A DNA stretch of 64,000 nucleotides from Arthrobacter sp042667405 (lineage in GTDB: Bacteria > Actinomycetota > Actinomycetes > Actinomycetales > Micrococcaceae): the NCBI RefSeq assembly GCF_042667405.1, contig NZ_JBHVAL010000009.1, positions 1-64,000 on the forward strand, in the 5' to 3' direction. Numbering within the stretch: position 1 is the stretch's first letter; each line of letters starts with the position of its first letter. This document shows, in pieces, positions 7,660 to 16,333 of this stretch. Made by a program: the position numbers and the translations under genes. Under the pieces are notes generated by a model. It made no database searches. It worked only from the letters and a program-made list of their open reading frames with translations, and was not told the DNA's origin.

Positions 7660-9098
7660 AACTGTCCGAAAGGCTTTCGAAGAACAATCCGCTTTCCCTC
7701 GCTTCCGCCGAAGAATCACCTTCTCCAAGGGTACTCACCGAAGGCGAATGGGCCACTCCGCCTTCGCCAACGACTCCCATGCTGGGTGGTGCGCCGACAG
7801 CTCCCGCTGTGGATGCACTGGCAGGGCTTAAGAAGCGGGCTGCGGACTCCCTCTTTGAGCGCATTGGAAGCAGAATCGCAGATGCCTCGTCGTCTGAAGA
7901 GGACCTCCGCTCCTTCGCCGTGGAAGAGCTTTCGGCGGTGATCGACGATGAGCAGGTTCCTCTTTCTCCGGAGGAACGACGCCGGCTCATCCGTGAGATC
8001 TCCGACGAAGTGATGGGCTACGGTCCTTTGCAAAGGTTGCTGGAGGATCCCTCCGTCACGGAAGTCATGGTGAACCGCTTCGACCAGATCTACGTGGAGC
8101 GTCACGGTCAGTTGGCCCTGACGGAACTCCAATTCAGCTCGGATGACCACCTGCGGAAGGTGATCGAACGAATCGTTTCCAAGGTCGGACGCCGCATCGA
8201 CGAATCTTCTCCGTTGGTGGATGCCCGCTTGGAAGACGGTTCCCGTGTCAACGCGATCATTCCTCCCCTGGCAGTCAACGGCCCCTCGCTCACCATCAGG
8301 AAATTCAGCCATGTTCCTTTGACTGTTCGAAACCTGATCGAATGGGGCTCGATGAGCCAGGAGATGGCGGAGCTGCTGAGTGCGTGCGTTCGGGCCCGTC
8401 TCAATGTCATCGTCTCCGGCGGCACAGGCACGGGCAAGACGACGTTGCTGAATGTCCTGTCATCATTCATTCCGGAATCAGACCGCATCGTAACCATCGA
8501 AGATGCCGTGGAGCTCCAGTTGCAACAACGCCACGTCGTCCGGCTGGAGAGCCGCCCACCCAACATCGAAGGCAAGGGCGCCATCAGCATTCGCGATCTG
8601 GTCCGCAACTCGCTGCGTATGCGTCCCGATCGGATCATCGTCGGCGAGGTGCGCGGCGGCGAGTCCCTGGACATGCTTCAAGCCATGAACACCGGCCACG
8701 ATGGATCGCTGTCCACCGTGCACGCAAACTCTCCCCGGGATGCGATTGCCCGCTTGGAAACGCTTGTGCTCATGGCCGGGATGGACCTTCCGCTCCGGGC
8801 GATCCGTGAACAAGTGTCTTCGGCAGTCGATCTGATTGTTCAGGTCACCCGCTTACGTGACGGAAGCCGACGCATAACCCACGTTACTGAGGTCCAAGGG
8901 ATGGAAGGGGACGTAGTAACACTGCAGGACGCGTTCCTCTTCGACTATTCGGCGGGGCTGGATGCCCAAGGAAGGTTTTTGGGCCGGGCTGTTCCCACCG
9001 GGATGCGTCCTCGTTTCCTGGACCGGTTCGCCGAGCTGGGCATTCAGGTTTCGCCTGCGGCCTTCGGTGTCGCCACAGTGCCCGTGGGGAGGCGATAA
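7656..9098 (+). CDS. cpaF: CpaF/TadA secretion ATPase
   Basis: Hexameric traffic ATPase that powers pilin assembly. 480 residues with a flexible Pro/Ser-rich N-terminus (about 1-60), the GYGPLQRLLEDPSVTEVMVN region of the N-domain, Walker A GGTGTGKTT (255-263), the Asp-box IEDAVELQL, Walker B-region DRIIVGEVRGGE and His-box GHDGSLSTVHA. It overlaps cpaE by four bases (ATGA). All catalytic motifs look intact. Confidence 0.95.
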   Translation: MKLSERLSKNNPLSLASAEESPSPRVLTEGEWATPPSPTTPMLGGAPTAPAVDALAGLKKRAADSLFERIGSRIADASSSEEDLRSFAVEELSAVIDDEQVPLSPEERRRLIREISDEVMGYGPLQRLLEDPSVTEVMVNRFDQIYVERHGQLALTELQFSSDDHLRKVIERIVSKVGRRIDESSPLVDARLEDGSRVNAIIPPLAVNGPSLTIRKFSHVPLTVRNLIEWGSMSQEMAELLSACVRARLNVIVSGGTGTGKTTLLNVLSSFIPESDRIVTIEDAVELQLQQRHVVRLESRPPNIEGKGAISIRDLVRNSLRMRPDRIIVGEVRGGESLDMLQAMNTGHDGSLSTVHANSPRDAIARLETLVLMAGMDLPLRAIREQVSSAVDLIVQVTRLRDGSRRITHVTEVQGMEGDVVTLQDAFLFDYSAGLDAQGRFLGRAVPTGMRPRFLDRFAELGIQVSPAAFGVATVPVGRR

Positions 9099-9100
9099 CC

Positions 9101-10042
9101 GTGGATTCTCCAAGCGCGTTTATCCTGGCCATCGCCCTCTGCATAGGTGCTCTCGTCATCCTGGTTGTGGTTGTCCTTAAACCGCAACGCAGCAGTATTC
9201 CCATCGAACGGCGCCGGCTTGAAGCCCCCACTGATACCTCAGCCGTGGGCATGGTCTCCGAGACAGCCGTCAGGTTCATGGACACCGCGCTCGGACGCTC
9301 AGGGGGACCATTCAACCGGGAGGTTCTCTATCAAGCCGGTGTCAAACAAGCACCGGCCGATTTCATGGTGCTTGTGGCCGCCAGCGCACTCGTCACAGCA
9401 GTAGTCAGTTCCCTGGTTTTCGGTGTCTTTGCCGGCATCTTTTTGGCCGTGCTGGTCCCTCTCCTGGCCAAACTGGTCCTGGTCCTCAAGACACAGAAAC
9501 GTCGTGCAAAATTCGAGCTGCAGCTGACGGACACTATCCAAATGCTGATAGGTGGCCTCCGTGTGGGGCATGGAATCATGAGGTCTTTGCAGGCTGCGGC
9601 ACAAGAGTCGCAAGCCCCGACGTCCGAAGAGTTGAGCCGCATCGTCAACGAGGTAAGAGTCGGCAAAGACCCACGCCAGGCAATCGAGGACTGCGCAACA
9701 CGAATGGACAGCGAAGATTTCCAGTGGATAGGCCAAGCTATCCAAATCAACCGCGAAGTAGGCGGCGACCTGGCCGAGGTTCTGGAGCAGGTCGAGGGAA
9801 CCATCCGGGAGCGGAGCGAAATCAAGGGCCATGTACGTGCCCTCAGCGCTGAAGGCAAGATGTCTGCGGTGGTTCTCATGGTTCTCCCCCTGGCTGCAGG
9901 GATGTTCATGTCGGTGCTGAACCCTGGCTACTTGAAACTGTTTACGGGCCATCCTTTGGGGATCGCCATGATCGTCATCAGCGTGATCCTGTTCGCCGTC
10001 GGCGGCTTCTGGATGAGCCGCACCGTGAAGATCAAGTTCTAG
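9101..10042 (+). CDS. tadB: TadB inner-membrane platform protein
   Basis: 313 residues of the T2SSF fold: one N-terminal helix, a pair of helices near residues 87-125, a cytoplasmic helical domain (QLTDTIQMLIGGLRVGHGIMRSL, with IVNEVRVGKDPRQAIEDCA), then two C-terminal helices. Start is GTG at 9101, two bases after the cpaF stop. It pairs with TadC to form the membrane platform on which CpaF acts. Confidence 0.9.
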   Translation: MDSPSAFILAIALCIGALVILVVVVLKPQRSSIPIERRRLEAPTDTSAVGMVSETAVRFMDTALGRSGGPFNREVLYQAGVKQAPADFMVLVAASALVTAVVSSLVFGVFAGIFLAVLVPLLAKLVLVLKTQKRRAKFELQLTDTIQMLIGGLRVGHGIMRSLQAAAQESQAPTSEELSRIVNEVRVGKDPRQAIEDCATRMDSEDFQWIGQAIQINREVGGDLAEVLEQVEGTIRERSEIKGHVRALSAEGKMSAVVLMVLPLAAGMFMSVLNPGYLKLFTGHPLGIAMIVISVILFAVGGFWMSRTVKIKF

Positions 10043-10057
10043 GAAGAGGCAACACTC

Positions 10058-10936
10058 ATGACTCCCATTGCATGGCTCATCGTCGCCATTATCGTGCTGC
10101 CGCTGGCGTATTTTGCCTGGTCCCTGATCAGCATCGACCGTAAGGGCATCGTTGCCATCCAGACCAATCTCGGTTCCGGCTTCACGCAAGGTGGTGGAGT
10201 GAATCTCCAACGCCCACCGCTCCTGCTGGGCGTCGCCCGGAAGCTGACCCCTGGAAGCTACGAAGCCAAGCTCGACCACTGGCTTGCCCTCGCTGGGCGT
10301 CCGATGTCGATGCCACTCCCCAGACTCTTGTCCCTGAAACCGGCACTGGCGCTGACTGGGGCAGCCAGCGGTGCCCTCCTGTTTGTACTTAGCCCGGGGG
10401 CGGGAATATTGGGACTGGCCTTGATTCTGACAGTCTTCCTTTATTTCCTTCCTGATCTCCTGATCTACAACACAGGCATCAAACGGCAGGAAGCCATAAA
10501 GCTGGAGTTTCCGAATACCTTGGATCAAATGCTGATCTCGGTGGAGGCTGGACTGGGATTCGAAGCCGCGATGGAACGAACCGCAGCACAGGGGTCCGGG
10601 CCGCTGCCCCAGGAGCTCATACGCACGCTGCAGGACATCCAAGTGGGTCGTCCCCGGCAAGAGTCTTATGAAGCCCTTGCCGAGCGCTGCGCTGTACCGG
10701 ACATCCGCAGCTTCGTCCTGGCAGTCATCCAGGCCGATAAATACGGGATCGGTATCGCCAACGTGCTTCGGGCCCAGGCCAAGAAGGCACGCGTCAGGCG
10801 GCGGCAGAGCGCGGAAGAAAGGGCGATGAAGCTGCCGGTCAAGGTGCTCTTCCCGTTGCTGTTCTGCATCTTCCCGGTGCTCTTCATAGTCCTTCTGGGT
10901 CCCGCGGCCATCAGGATCATTCAGGCCTTCGCCTGA
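10058..10936 (+). CDS. tadC: TadC inner-membrane platform protein
   Basis: 292 residues, second T2SSF-type protein. It has an N-terminal helix, helices near 95-135, then a cytoplasmic domain with FPNTLDQMLISVEAGLGFEAAMERTA and IQVGRPRQESYEALAERC, and two C-terminal helices ending in a short tail. It has an AGAGG-type ribosome-binding site 15 bases after tadB and is the last gene of the locus, just before a strong hairpin. Confidence 0.9.
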   Translation: MTPIAWLIVAIIVLPLAYFAWSLISIDRKGIVAIQTNLGSGFTQGGGVNLQRPPLLLGVARKLTPGSYEAKLDHWLALAGRPMSMPLPRLLSLKPALALTGAASGALLFVLSPGAGILGLALILTVFLYFLPDLLIYNTGIKRQEAIKLEFPNTLDQMLISVEAGLGFEAAMERTAAQGSGPLPQELIRTLQDIQVGRPRQESYEALAERCAVPDIRSFVLAVIQADKYGIGIANVLRAQAKKARVRRRQSAEERAMKLPVKVLFPLLFCIFPVLFIVLLGPAAIRIIQAFA

Positions 10937-11252
10937 TCCTGTCTACGGGATATAAGACCGGCACTTCGCGGATCCCAGACCACGGAGTGCCACAACGGCC
11001 CCCTTCCGGTACCCAGAGCCGGGAGGGGGTCCTCCCACAACCCACAGGAAGGAACCGACGCGTTCGAGGACAGCAATTCACTCAGTAGCCGGCCCCGAGG
11101 AAGGCAAGTACCGGCCGCTATACCCGAGTAGCGACCCCTGGGAGAAGTCGAGTACGCAGTACTGATGCCCGGGACAAACAGCTTCACTTACACTCCACGT
11201 ACAACGTGGGAATCTCCCCAATCCTGCGAACGAAACATGTGAGGGAACCACC
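10937..11252 (+). other. gap between tadC and the protease gene
   Basis: 316 bases without a gene. The first 100 hold the tad terminator hairpin. The rest presumably carries the promoter of the protease gene, but I could not pick boxes with confidence. A GAGGGAACC ribosome-binding site precedes the ATG at 11253. Confidence 0.4.
10999..11029 (+). terminator. terminator hairpin of the tad operon
   Basis: CCCCCTTCCGG (10999-11009) pairs with CCGGGAGGGGG (11019-11029): 11 pairs, one of them G-T, around a nine-base loop. A T-run is lacking, as is common in actinobacterial terminators. It is placed about 60 bases after the tadC stop. Confidence 0.65.
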
Positions 11253-12446
11253 ATGAAGACGTCCATGATCATCCGGAAACCCGAGCACGGAGGTACAGCA
11301 CCCTTTGCTGTTGCCGCACTGCTCTCGGCTCCCTTCCTCGCCGCGGCACCGACTGCTGTCGAGATCGATTCGAACGCTATTGATAAGTCGATCGTCTGGG
11401 TTGACACCACTTGGTCGGCAACAGTGCAGGTTCCCTTTAAGGACGGAACCACCGAAACCTTCAGAACGACATTGGTGGGCTACTGCACTGGTTGGTTCGT
11501 CAGCGATACAGGCCACGTAGCCACCGCGGGCCACTGCGTTGATGCCGACGATGCCCTCTACACCAACATCTACGCAAAGATCATCGACGAACAGGACCTC
11601 ACCGGCGTCAAGGCCGCCGACGTCAACTGGCCCATGACTCTGGGCGATCCCGTGATCAAGATCGACCAACCATCGGGGATCGACGGCGGAGTCCTCAGCG
11701 GCAAGACTGCAATCACCGCCCAACTCATCGCCAAGCAGGGCTTCGAAAAGGGCGACAACGCCCTGCTACGGATCGCGGACATGAAGGACACCCCCGCTCT
11801 GGCCATCGGTGCCCAGGCGCCGAAGGTCCGCGAAAAGGTAACCTCGATTGGCTTTCCTGACCTGGTGGGTTCAACATCGGATGTTGAACGCCAGAAACCT
11901 TCGTACCGGTCCGGCGCGGTCAGTTCGCGGAGCTATTCAACCCAGGGAGTTCCCCGAACTGAGATTGACACCGACATCACGCCTGGCATGTCCGGTGGGC
12001 CTTCCATCAACGAGGCCGGTCAAGTCATCGGCATCAACTCGGCCTACGTCTACCAAGGCGCGGGCCAGGCAAACTACATCACCGACACCCAGACATTGCG
12101 TGACTTCCTGACCTCCAACGGCGTCAAGCTGTCAGCCGCGCCATCCAGCGCCACCCCTGCGGCTGCTGCCGACGTTCCAAGCGGTCCCACGCAGACGGCG
12201 TTTGAAGTTCCAGCGTGGCTGATCGGCATCATCGCCGTCTTGGTACTGGGGTTGGCGGCCATGGGAGTCCTTCTGGCCAGGAGTATGCGGAAGCAGCCCA
12301 AGCCCCTGCCCTACGCCCCCGCGCCTTCCGGTGGACCTGTACCTCCGACCGGGCCCGTTCCCCAAAGCGGCCCCGTCCCTCCGGGCGGAGCGACGCCATG
12401 GACACATGATCCAGATGGACACAACAACCCCTACCGGGCTCCTTAG
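11253..12446 (+). CDS. membrane-anchored trypsin-like serine protease
   Basis: 397 residues. A basic N-terminus with a hydrophobic stretch (about 15-33) looks like an export signal. The S1-fold triad is readable: His94 in TAGHC, Asp168 in GDNALLRI and Ser247 in GMSGGP. Cys78 and Cys95 may form the usual disulfide next to the His. A membrane helix at about 322-342 is followed by a basic, proline-rich cytoplasmic tail. The protease domain would therefore face outside, tethered to the membrane. The substrate is unknown. It is separated from the tad genes by a terminator, so a pilus role is only a guess. Confidence 0.85.
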   Translation: MKTSMIIRKPEHGGTAPFAVAALLSAPFLAAAPTAVEIDSNAIDKSIVWVDTTWSATVQVPFKDGTTETFRTTLVGYCTGWFVSDTGHVATAGHCVDADDALYTNIYAKIIDEQDLTGVKAADVNWPMTLGDPVIKIDQPSGIDGGVLSGKTAITAQLIAKQGFEKGDNALLRIADMKDTPALAIGAQAPKVREKVTSIGFPDLVGSTSDVERQKPSYRSGAVSSRSYSTQGVPRTEIDTDITPGMSGGPSINEAGQVIGINSAYVYQGAGQANYITDTQTLRDFLTSNGVKLSAAPSSATPAAAADVPSGPTQTAFEVPAWLIGIIAVLVLGLAAMGVLLARSMRKQPKPLPYAPAPSGGPVPPTGPVPQSGPVPPGGATPWTHDPDGHNNPYRAP

Positions 12447-12597
12447 GGCCTAAAAAACCACCTGGGACGCCGAGGAAGTTGCGCGGGTGCCGAGGAACTC
12501 CACACCAGTTGAAAACCAGGACCGTGGTTCGCTTCGGGCCCGACATGGCACCGCGGACGGACGCCGGCCTGCTCGGGCACGCCGCGCGTCGCCTGGC

Positions 12598-13488
12598 TTA
12601 CTCGCGCCGGGCCCGCGTCAACTCAGCCCGCGCCAGCAGCTCACTATCGGACGGGTAGGCCACTTCTTCCAGGACCAGCGGATGAGGCGCGGCCAGCGCG
12701 GACTTCGCATCCCTCTTACGCTCGAGCAGACGCTCGTGAAGCCACACTGGAGGCTCCAGCCCCTCCCCCACTCGCAGGGTTGAGCCAACCAACGAACGCA
12801 CCATGTTGTGGCAGAACGCGTCAGCCTGCACCGTGGCCACAATGACGCCATCGCTCCCCCGTGCAAACGAGAACTTCTGCAGCTCACGGATGGTGGTGGC
12901 ACCCTCCCGGGGCTTGCAGTACGAGCGGAAATCCTGGAGCCCCAGCAAGGACTGTGCGCCCTCATTCATCAAGGAAACGTCCAGGGACGCCTTATGCCAG
13001 AGTGTGATGCTGCGGAGCAACGGATCCCAATGCCCTGGACCATCGGCAACCCGGTAGCTGTACCTGCGCCACAACGCCGAAAAACGCGCGTCGAAACCCT
13101 CCGGTGCCAGACCGGCGTCGTGCACTTCCACTGCCCCGGTAAGGTCCCCAAGGATGCGGCTCAAAGCGCCGCGGAGGCGCCGCAAAAGTGCGACGGCGGG
13201 ATCAAGTTCGTGTCCTCGCGGCAGTGACAGCCACTCAGCTTCGGTGACATCGAAGTGCACCACTTGGCCGCGGGCGTGGACACCGGCGTCGGTCCGGCCA
13301 GCGACGGTTACACGAACGCTGCGCTGCAGGAGCAACGCCAAGGCTTCTTCAAGGGAGCCTTGCACGGTCCGCAGGCCCGGCTGCAATGCCCACCCGCTGA
13401 AAGGGCCGCCGTCGTAGGAAAGATCAAGCCGGATACGCAAAAACCCGCCGCCCCCCAAAACGGGGGCAGCGGGTTTTTGTTCGTTCAT
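12598..13488 (-). CDS. truA: tRNA pseudouridine38-40 synthase TruA
   Basis: Modifies U38-U40 in tRNA anticodon arms. The catalytic Asp is in GRTDAGVH (Asp67 from the ATG at 13488), and LDLSYDGGPFSGWA matches the family N-terminus. The first 16 codons from the ATG (MNEQKPAAPVLGGGGF) coincide with the rplQ terminator hairpin, so they may not be translated. A TTG at 13440, just after the hairpin and T-run, would start the protein at LRIRLDLSYDG, where the family alignment begins. Both starts remain possible. rplQ-truA is a usual actinobacterial order. Confidence 0.93.
   Translation of the reverse strand: MNEQKPAAPVLGGGGFLRIRLDLSYDGGPFSGWALQPGLRTVQGSLEEALALLLQRSVRVTVAGRTDAGVHARGQVVHFDVTEAEWLSLPRGHELDPAVALLRRLRGALSRILGDLTGAVEVHDAGLAPEGFDARFSALWRRYSYRVADGPGHWDPLLRSITLWHKASLDVSLMNEGAQSLLGLQDFRSYCKPREGATTIRELQKFSFARGSDGVIVATVQADAFCHNMVRSLVGSTLRVGEGLEPPVWLHERLLERKRDAKSALAAPHPLVLEEVAYPSDSELLARAELTRARRE
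13439..13478 (-). terminator. rho-independent terminator after rplQ, inside the truA 5' end
   Basis: Left arm 13439-13455 and right arm 13462-13478 pair (five A-T, CCCGC/GCGGG, one C/A mismatch, then G-C pairs) around a six-base loop. In the direction of transcription the stem is followed by a TTTTT run. It lies about 40 bases past the rplQ stop and overlaps codons 4-17 of the annotated truA frame. The arms are near-symmetric, so it could also stop plus-strand transcripts. Confidence 0.88.
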
Positions 13489-13520
13489 AGACTCAAGTCT
13501 ACTGTGAAGAATTCAGTGAA

Positions 13521-14081
13521 TTACTTCTTGTCCTCAGCGGCCGGAGCCTCTTCGGTCTCAGCAACTTCAGCGTCAGCAGCTTCGGCTTCAGCGGCCGGAG
13601 CCCCTTCGGTTTCAGCGGCTTCGGTCTCTACGGCTTCGGTCTCAACGACCTCTTCCTCGGCAGCCGGAGCAGCCTTGGCAGCGGCAGCGGTTGCTTCAGC
13701 AACAACGGCCTGCTTCGGGGAAACCGGCTCGAGGACGAGCTCGATGACAGCCATGGGAGCGTTGTCGCCCTTGCGGTTGCCGATCTTGGTGATGCGGGTG
13801 TAGCCACCATCGCGGTTGGCAACGGCGCCGGCGATGTCGGTGAACAGCTCGTGGACAACGCCCTTGTCGCTGATCAGGCCGAGAACGCGGCGGCGGGAAG
13901 CGAGGTCGCCACGCTTGGCGAAGGTGACCAGACGCTCTGCGTACGGCTTGAGGCGCTTGGCCTTGGTGACCGTGGTGGTGATGCGCTTGTGCTCAAAAAG
14001 AGCAGCTGCCAGGTTCGCGAGCATCAGGCGCTCGTGAGCCGGGCCGCCTCCGAGGCGCGGACCCTTAGTGGGGGTAGGCAT
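13521..14081 (-). CDS. rplQ: 50S ribosomal protein L17
   Basis: Large-subunit protein near the exit tunnel. The first ~125 of 186 residues form the L17 domain, starting MPTPTKGPRLGGGPAHERLMLANLA. The last ~60 residues are an Ala/Glu/Val/Thr-rich acidic tail absent from the short bacterial L17. It is cotranscribed with rpoA (66-base gap containing a small hairpin, GGTCCA/TGGACC at 14112-14127) and terminated at 13478-13439. Confidence 0.96.
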   Translation of the reverse strand: MPTPTKGPRLGGGPAHERLMLANLAAALFEHKRITTTVTKAKRLKPYAERLVTFAKRGDLASRRRVLGLISDKGVVHELFTDIAGAVANRDGGYTRITKIGNRKGDNAPMAVIELVLEPVSPKQAVVAEATAAAAKAAPAAEEEVVETEAVETEAAETEGAPAAEAEAADAEVAETEEAPAAEDKK

Positions 14082-14147
14082 AGTTATTTCTCCTGTTATG
14101 TGAGCCGGTCAGGTCCATTGCTGGACCCGGCGGCCAAGATCTGCTGT

Positions 14148-15158
14148 TTAGAGCTCGTCGTCGCTGAACGCGGCGTCGTCCTCTTCGATGGCTGCGGCGC
14201 GGGCTGCGAGATCGAAACCGGGAGGGGAGTCCTTGAGGGACAGACCCAGTTCGACGAGCTTTGCCTTGACCTCGTCGATGGACTTCGCACCGAAGTTACG
14301 GATGTCCATCAGGTCAGCCTCGGAGCGGGCAACGAGTTCACCCACGGTGTGGATGCCCTCACGCTTGAGGCAGTTGTAGGAACGGACCGTGAGGTCCAGA
14401 TCCTCGATCGGCAGAGCCATGTCCGCTGCCAGGGCAGCGTCCGTCGGCGACGGGCCAATCTCGATACCTTCAGCTGCGGTGTTCAGCTCACGGGCCAGAC
14501 CGAACAGTTCCACCAGGGTGGTGCCTGCGGAAGCAACAGCATCGCGCGGAGCGATTGCCTGCTTGGTCTCGACGTCGACAATGAGCTTGTCGAAGTCGGT
14601 GCGCTGCTCAACACGGGTAGCTTCCACGCGGAAAGTTACCTTCATGACCGGCGAGTAGATCGAGTCGACCGGGATACGGCCGATCTCGGAGTCGCCGGAC
14701 TTGTTCTGAGCTGCCGAAACGTAGCCACGGCCGCGCTCGATGGTCAGTTCGAGTTCGAACTTGCCCTTCGAGTTCAGAGTGGCAATGTGCAGATCCGGGT
14801 TGTGGAATTCGACGCCGGCCGGCGGAGCGATGTCCGCGGCGGTGACGACTCCGGGGCCCTGCTTGCGCAGGTAAGCAACAACCGGCTCATCGTGCTCGGA
14901 GGAAACCGAAAGGTTCTTGATGTTCAGGATGATCTCGGTGACATCTTCCTTGACACCCGGAACCGTGGTGAACTCGTGCAGCACGCCATCGATCCGGATG
15001 CTGGTTACAGCAGCACCGGGGATGGAGGAGAGCAGGGTACGGCGGAGGGAGTTTCCGAGGGTGTAACCGAAGCCCGGCTCCAGCGGTTCAATGATGAAAC
15101 GGGAGCGGTTCTCGGATACAACTTCTTCAGACAGGGTGGGGCGCTGTGCAATGAGCAC
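14148..15158 (-). CDS. rpoA: RNA polymerase alpha subunit
   Basis: 336 residues: an assembly domain (about 1-230, with RFIIEPLEPGFGYTLGNSLRRTLLSS) and, after a linker, the C-terminal domain with LDLTVRSYNCLKREGI and NFGAKSIDEVKAKL, which contacts promoter UP elements and activators. It ends in an acidic stretch, EEDDAAFSDDEL. It is separated from rpsK by 148 bases holding a large hairpin and a TCATATAGCGG motif, so it probably has its own promoter in addition to readthrough from rpsM-rpsK. Confidence 0.98.
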   Translation of the reverse strand: MLIAQRPTLSEEVVSENRSRFIIEPLEPGFGYTLGNSLRRTLLSSIPGAAVTSIRIDGVLHEFTTVPGVKEDVTEIILNIKNLSVSSEHDEPVVAYLRKQGPGVVTAADIAPPAGVEFHNPDLHIATLNSKGKFELELTIERGRGYVSAAQNKSGDSEIGRIPVDSIYSPVMKVTFRVEATRVEQRTDFDKLIVDVETKQAIAPRDAVASAGTTLVELFGLARELNTAAEGIEIGPSPTDAALAADMALPIEDLDLTVRSYNCLKREGIHTVGELVARSEADLMDIRNFGAKSIDEVKAKLVELGLSLKDSPPGFDLAARAAAIEEDDAAFSDDEL

Positions 15159-15181
15159 TTAGGTTTCCTTTCGGCGAGCAT

Positions 15182-15192
15182 CCGCTATATGA
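15182..15192 (-). promoter_or_regulatory. TCATATAGCGG motif upstream of rpoA
   Basis: The minus-strand 11-mer TCATATAGCGG starts 24 bases before the rpoA ATG. The same 11-mer occurs twice before rpoB. A TATAGC -10-like box inside it has TTTCCA 17 bases upstream, so it may be a promoter with a GC-rich discriminator. Recognition is by repetition and position only. Confidence 0.5.
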
Positions 15193-15228
15193 CGCAACAC
15201 AGGTGGTGGAAATCGGCTTCGGTTTCCA

Positions 15229-15293
15229 GCCTGACCAGCCGGGCCATGCTTGTGGACGGTCAAACCATTCACAGCAGGCCCGGCCAGTCAGGC
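15229..15293 (-). terminator. large hairpin between rpsK and rpoA
   Basis: GCCTGAC-CA-GCCGGGCC (15229-15245) pairs with GGCCCGGC-CA-GTCAGGC (15277-15293): 15 pairs with one internal CA/CA loop, and GCT/AGC can extend it inward. It begins 13 bases after the rpsK stop. No T-run follows. It likely attenuates readthrough into rpoA or protects the upstream mRNA. Confidence 0.6.
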
Positions 15294-15306
15294 AGGTTGA
15301 ACCTAA

Positions 15307-15708
15307 TTAGACGCGGCGGCGCTTCGGCGGGCGGCAACCGTTGTGGGCGCTGGGGGTGACGTCCTGGATGGAGCCAACCTCGAGGCCAGCAGCCTGAAGC
15401 GAACGGATTGCGGTTTCGCGTCCCGAACCCGGTCCCTTGACGAAAACGTCAACCTTGCGCAGACCGTGCTCCTGAGCGCGCTTTGCAGCAGCTTCGGCAG
15501 CCATCTGGGCAGCGAACGGGGTGGACTTACGGGAGCCCTTGAAGCCAACCTCACCGGCGGAAGCCCAGGAGATCACAGCGCCAGTCGGGTCCGTGATGGA
15601 CACGATGGTGTTGTTAAAGGTGCTCTTGATGTGCGCCTGTCCAAGCGCAATATTCTTCTTATCCTTGCGACGCGGCTTACGAACCGCTCCACGAGTCTTC
15701 GGGGGCAT
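15307..15708 (-). CDS. rpsK: 30S ribosomal protein S11
   Basis: Platform protein of the small subunit close to the mRNA exit site. 133 residues, normal length, with NTIVSITD, GSRKSTPFAAQ and the C-terminal TPSAHNGCRPPKRRRV. Part of infA-rpmJ-rpsM-rpsK-rpoA-rplQ, 51 bases after rpsM, with a GGAG-type binding site. Confidence 0.98.
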   Translation of the reverse strand: MPPKTRGAVRKPRRKDKKNIALGQAHIKSTFNNTIVSITDPTGAVISWASAGEVGFKGSRKSTPFAAQMAAEAAAKRAQEHGLRKVDVFVKGPGSGRETAIRSLQAAGLEVGSIQDVTPSAHNGCRPPKRRRV

Positions 15709-15759
15709 TGTTTCTCCTACAGAAAGTTATCGGGGGAAAACCAGGTCAATCCCGAGGGA

Positions 15760-16137
15760 TTAACGTCCGGCCTTCTTCTTGCCGGCGACGGTGCGCTTCG
15801 GGCCCTTGCGGGTACGAGCGTTGGTCTTCGTACGCTGTCCGCGTACGGGCAGGCCCTTGCGGTGGCGCAGGCCTTCGTAGCTGCCGATCTCAACCTTGCG
15901 GCGGATGTCAGCGGCTACCTCGCGGCGAAGGTCACCCTCAACCTTGTAGTTGCCTTCAATGTAGTCACGCAGCTGAACCAGCTCGGCGTCAGTCAGGTCC
16001 TTGACGCGAACGTCAGCGCTGATGCCGGTGGCAGCCAGGGTTTCGTGTGCACGGGTCTTGCCCACGCCGTAGATGTAAGTAAGCGCAATTTCCAACCGCT
16101 TTTCGCGGGGAATGTCTACGCCAGCGAGACGAGCCAT
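15760..16137 (-). CDS. rpsM: 30S ribosomal protein S13
   Basis: Head protein forming the B1 intersubunit bridges and touching P-site tRNA. The ATG at 16137, preceded by AAGGAG, gives the usual MARLAGVDIPREKR start and 125 residues. The open frame runs 39 codons further upstream but those do not match the family. GLRHRKGLPVRGQRTKTNARTRKG is the conserved basic C-terminal region. Confidence 0.97.
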   Translation of the reverse strand: MARLAGVDIPREKRLEIALTYIYGVGKTRAHETLAATGISADVRVKDLTDAELVQLRDYIEGNYKVEGDLRREVAADIRRKVEIGSYEGLRHRKGLPVRGQRTKTNARTRKGPKRTVAGKKKAGR

Positions 16138-16333
16138 AGTGGCGGTACTCCTTGAATAAACCGGAGGTCGTAGGCAGTACACCCGCACTTTCAGTGCGGC
16201 CCCAGCCTCCGACCGGGGGTTCGCTGACCAGGCTCTGTAAAGCAGTCCTGGCACAGCTTGTGCTGCCTTTATTTACTTGCGTGGGCTAGCAACCCAGGTT
16301 TGCCCTTGCGGGCGCTGATTCCCGGAAGGGGAA

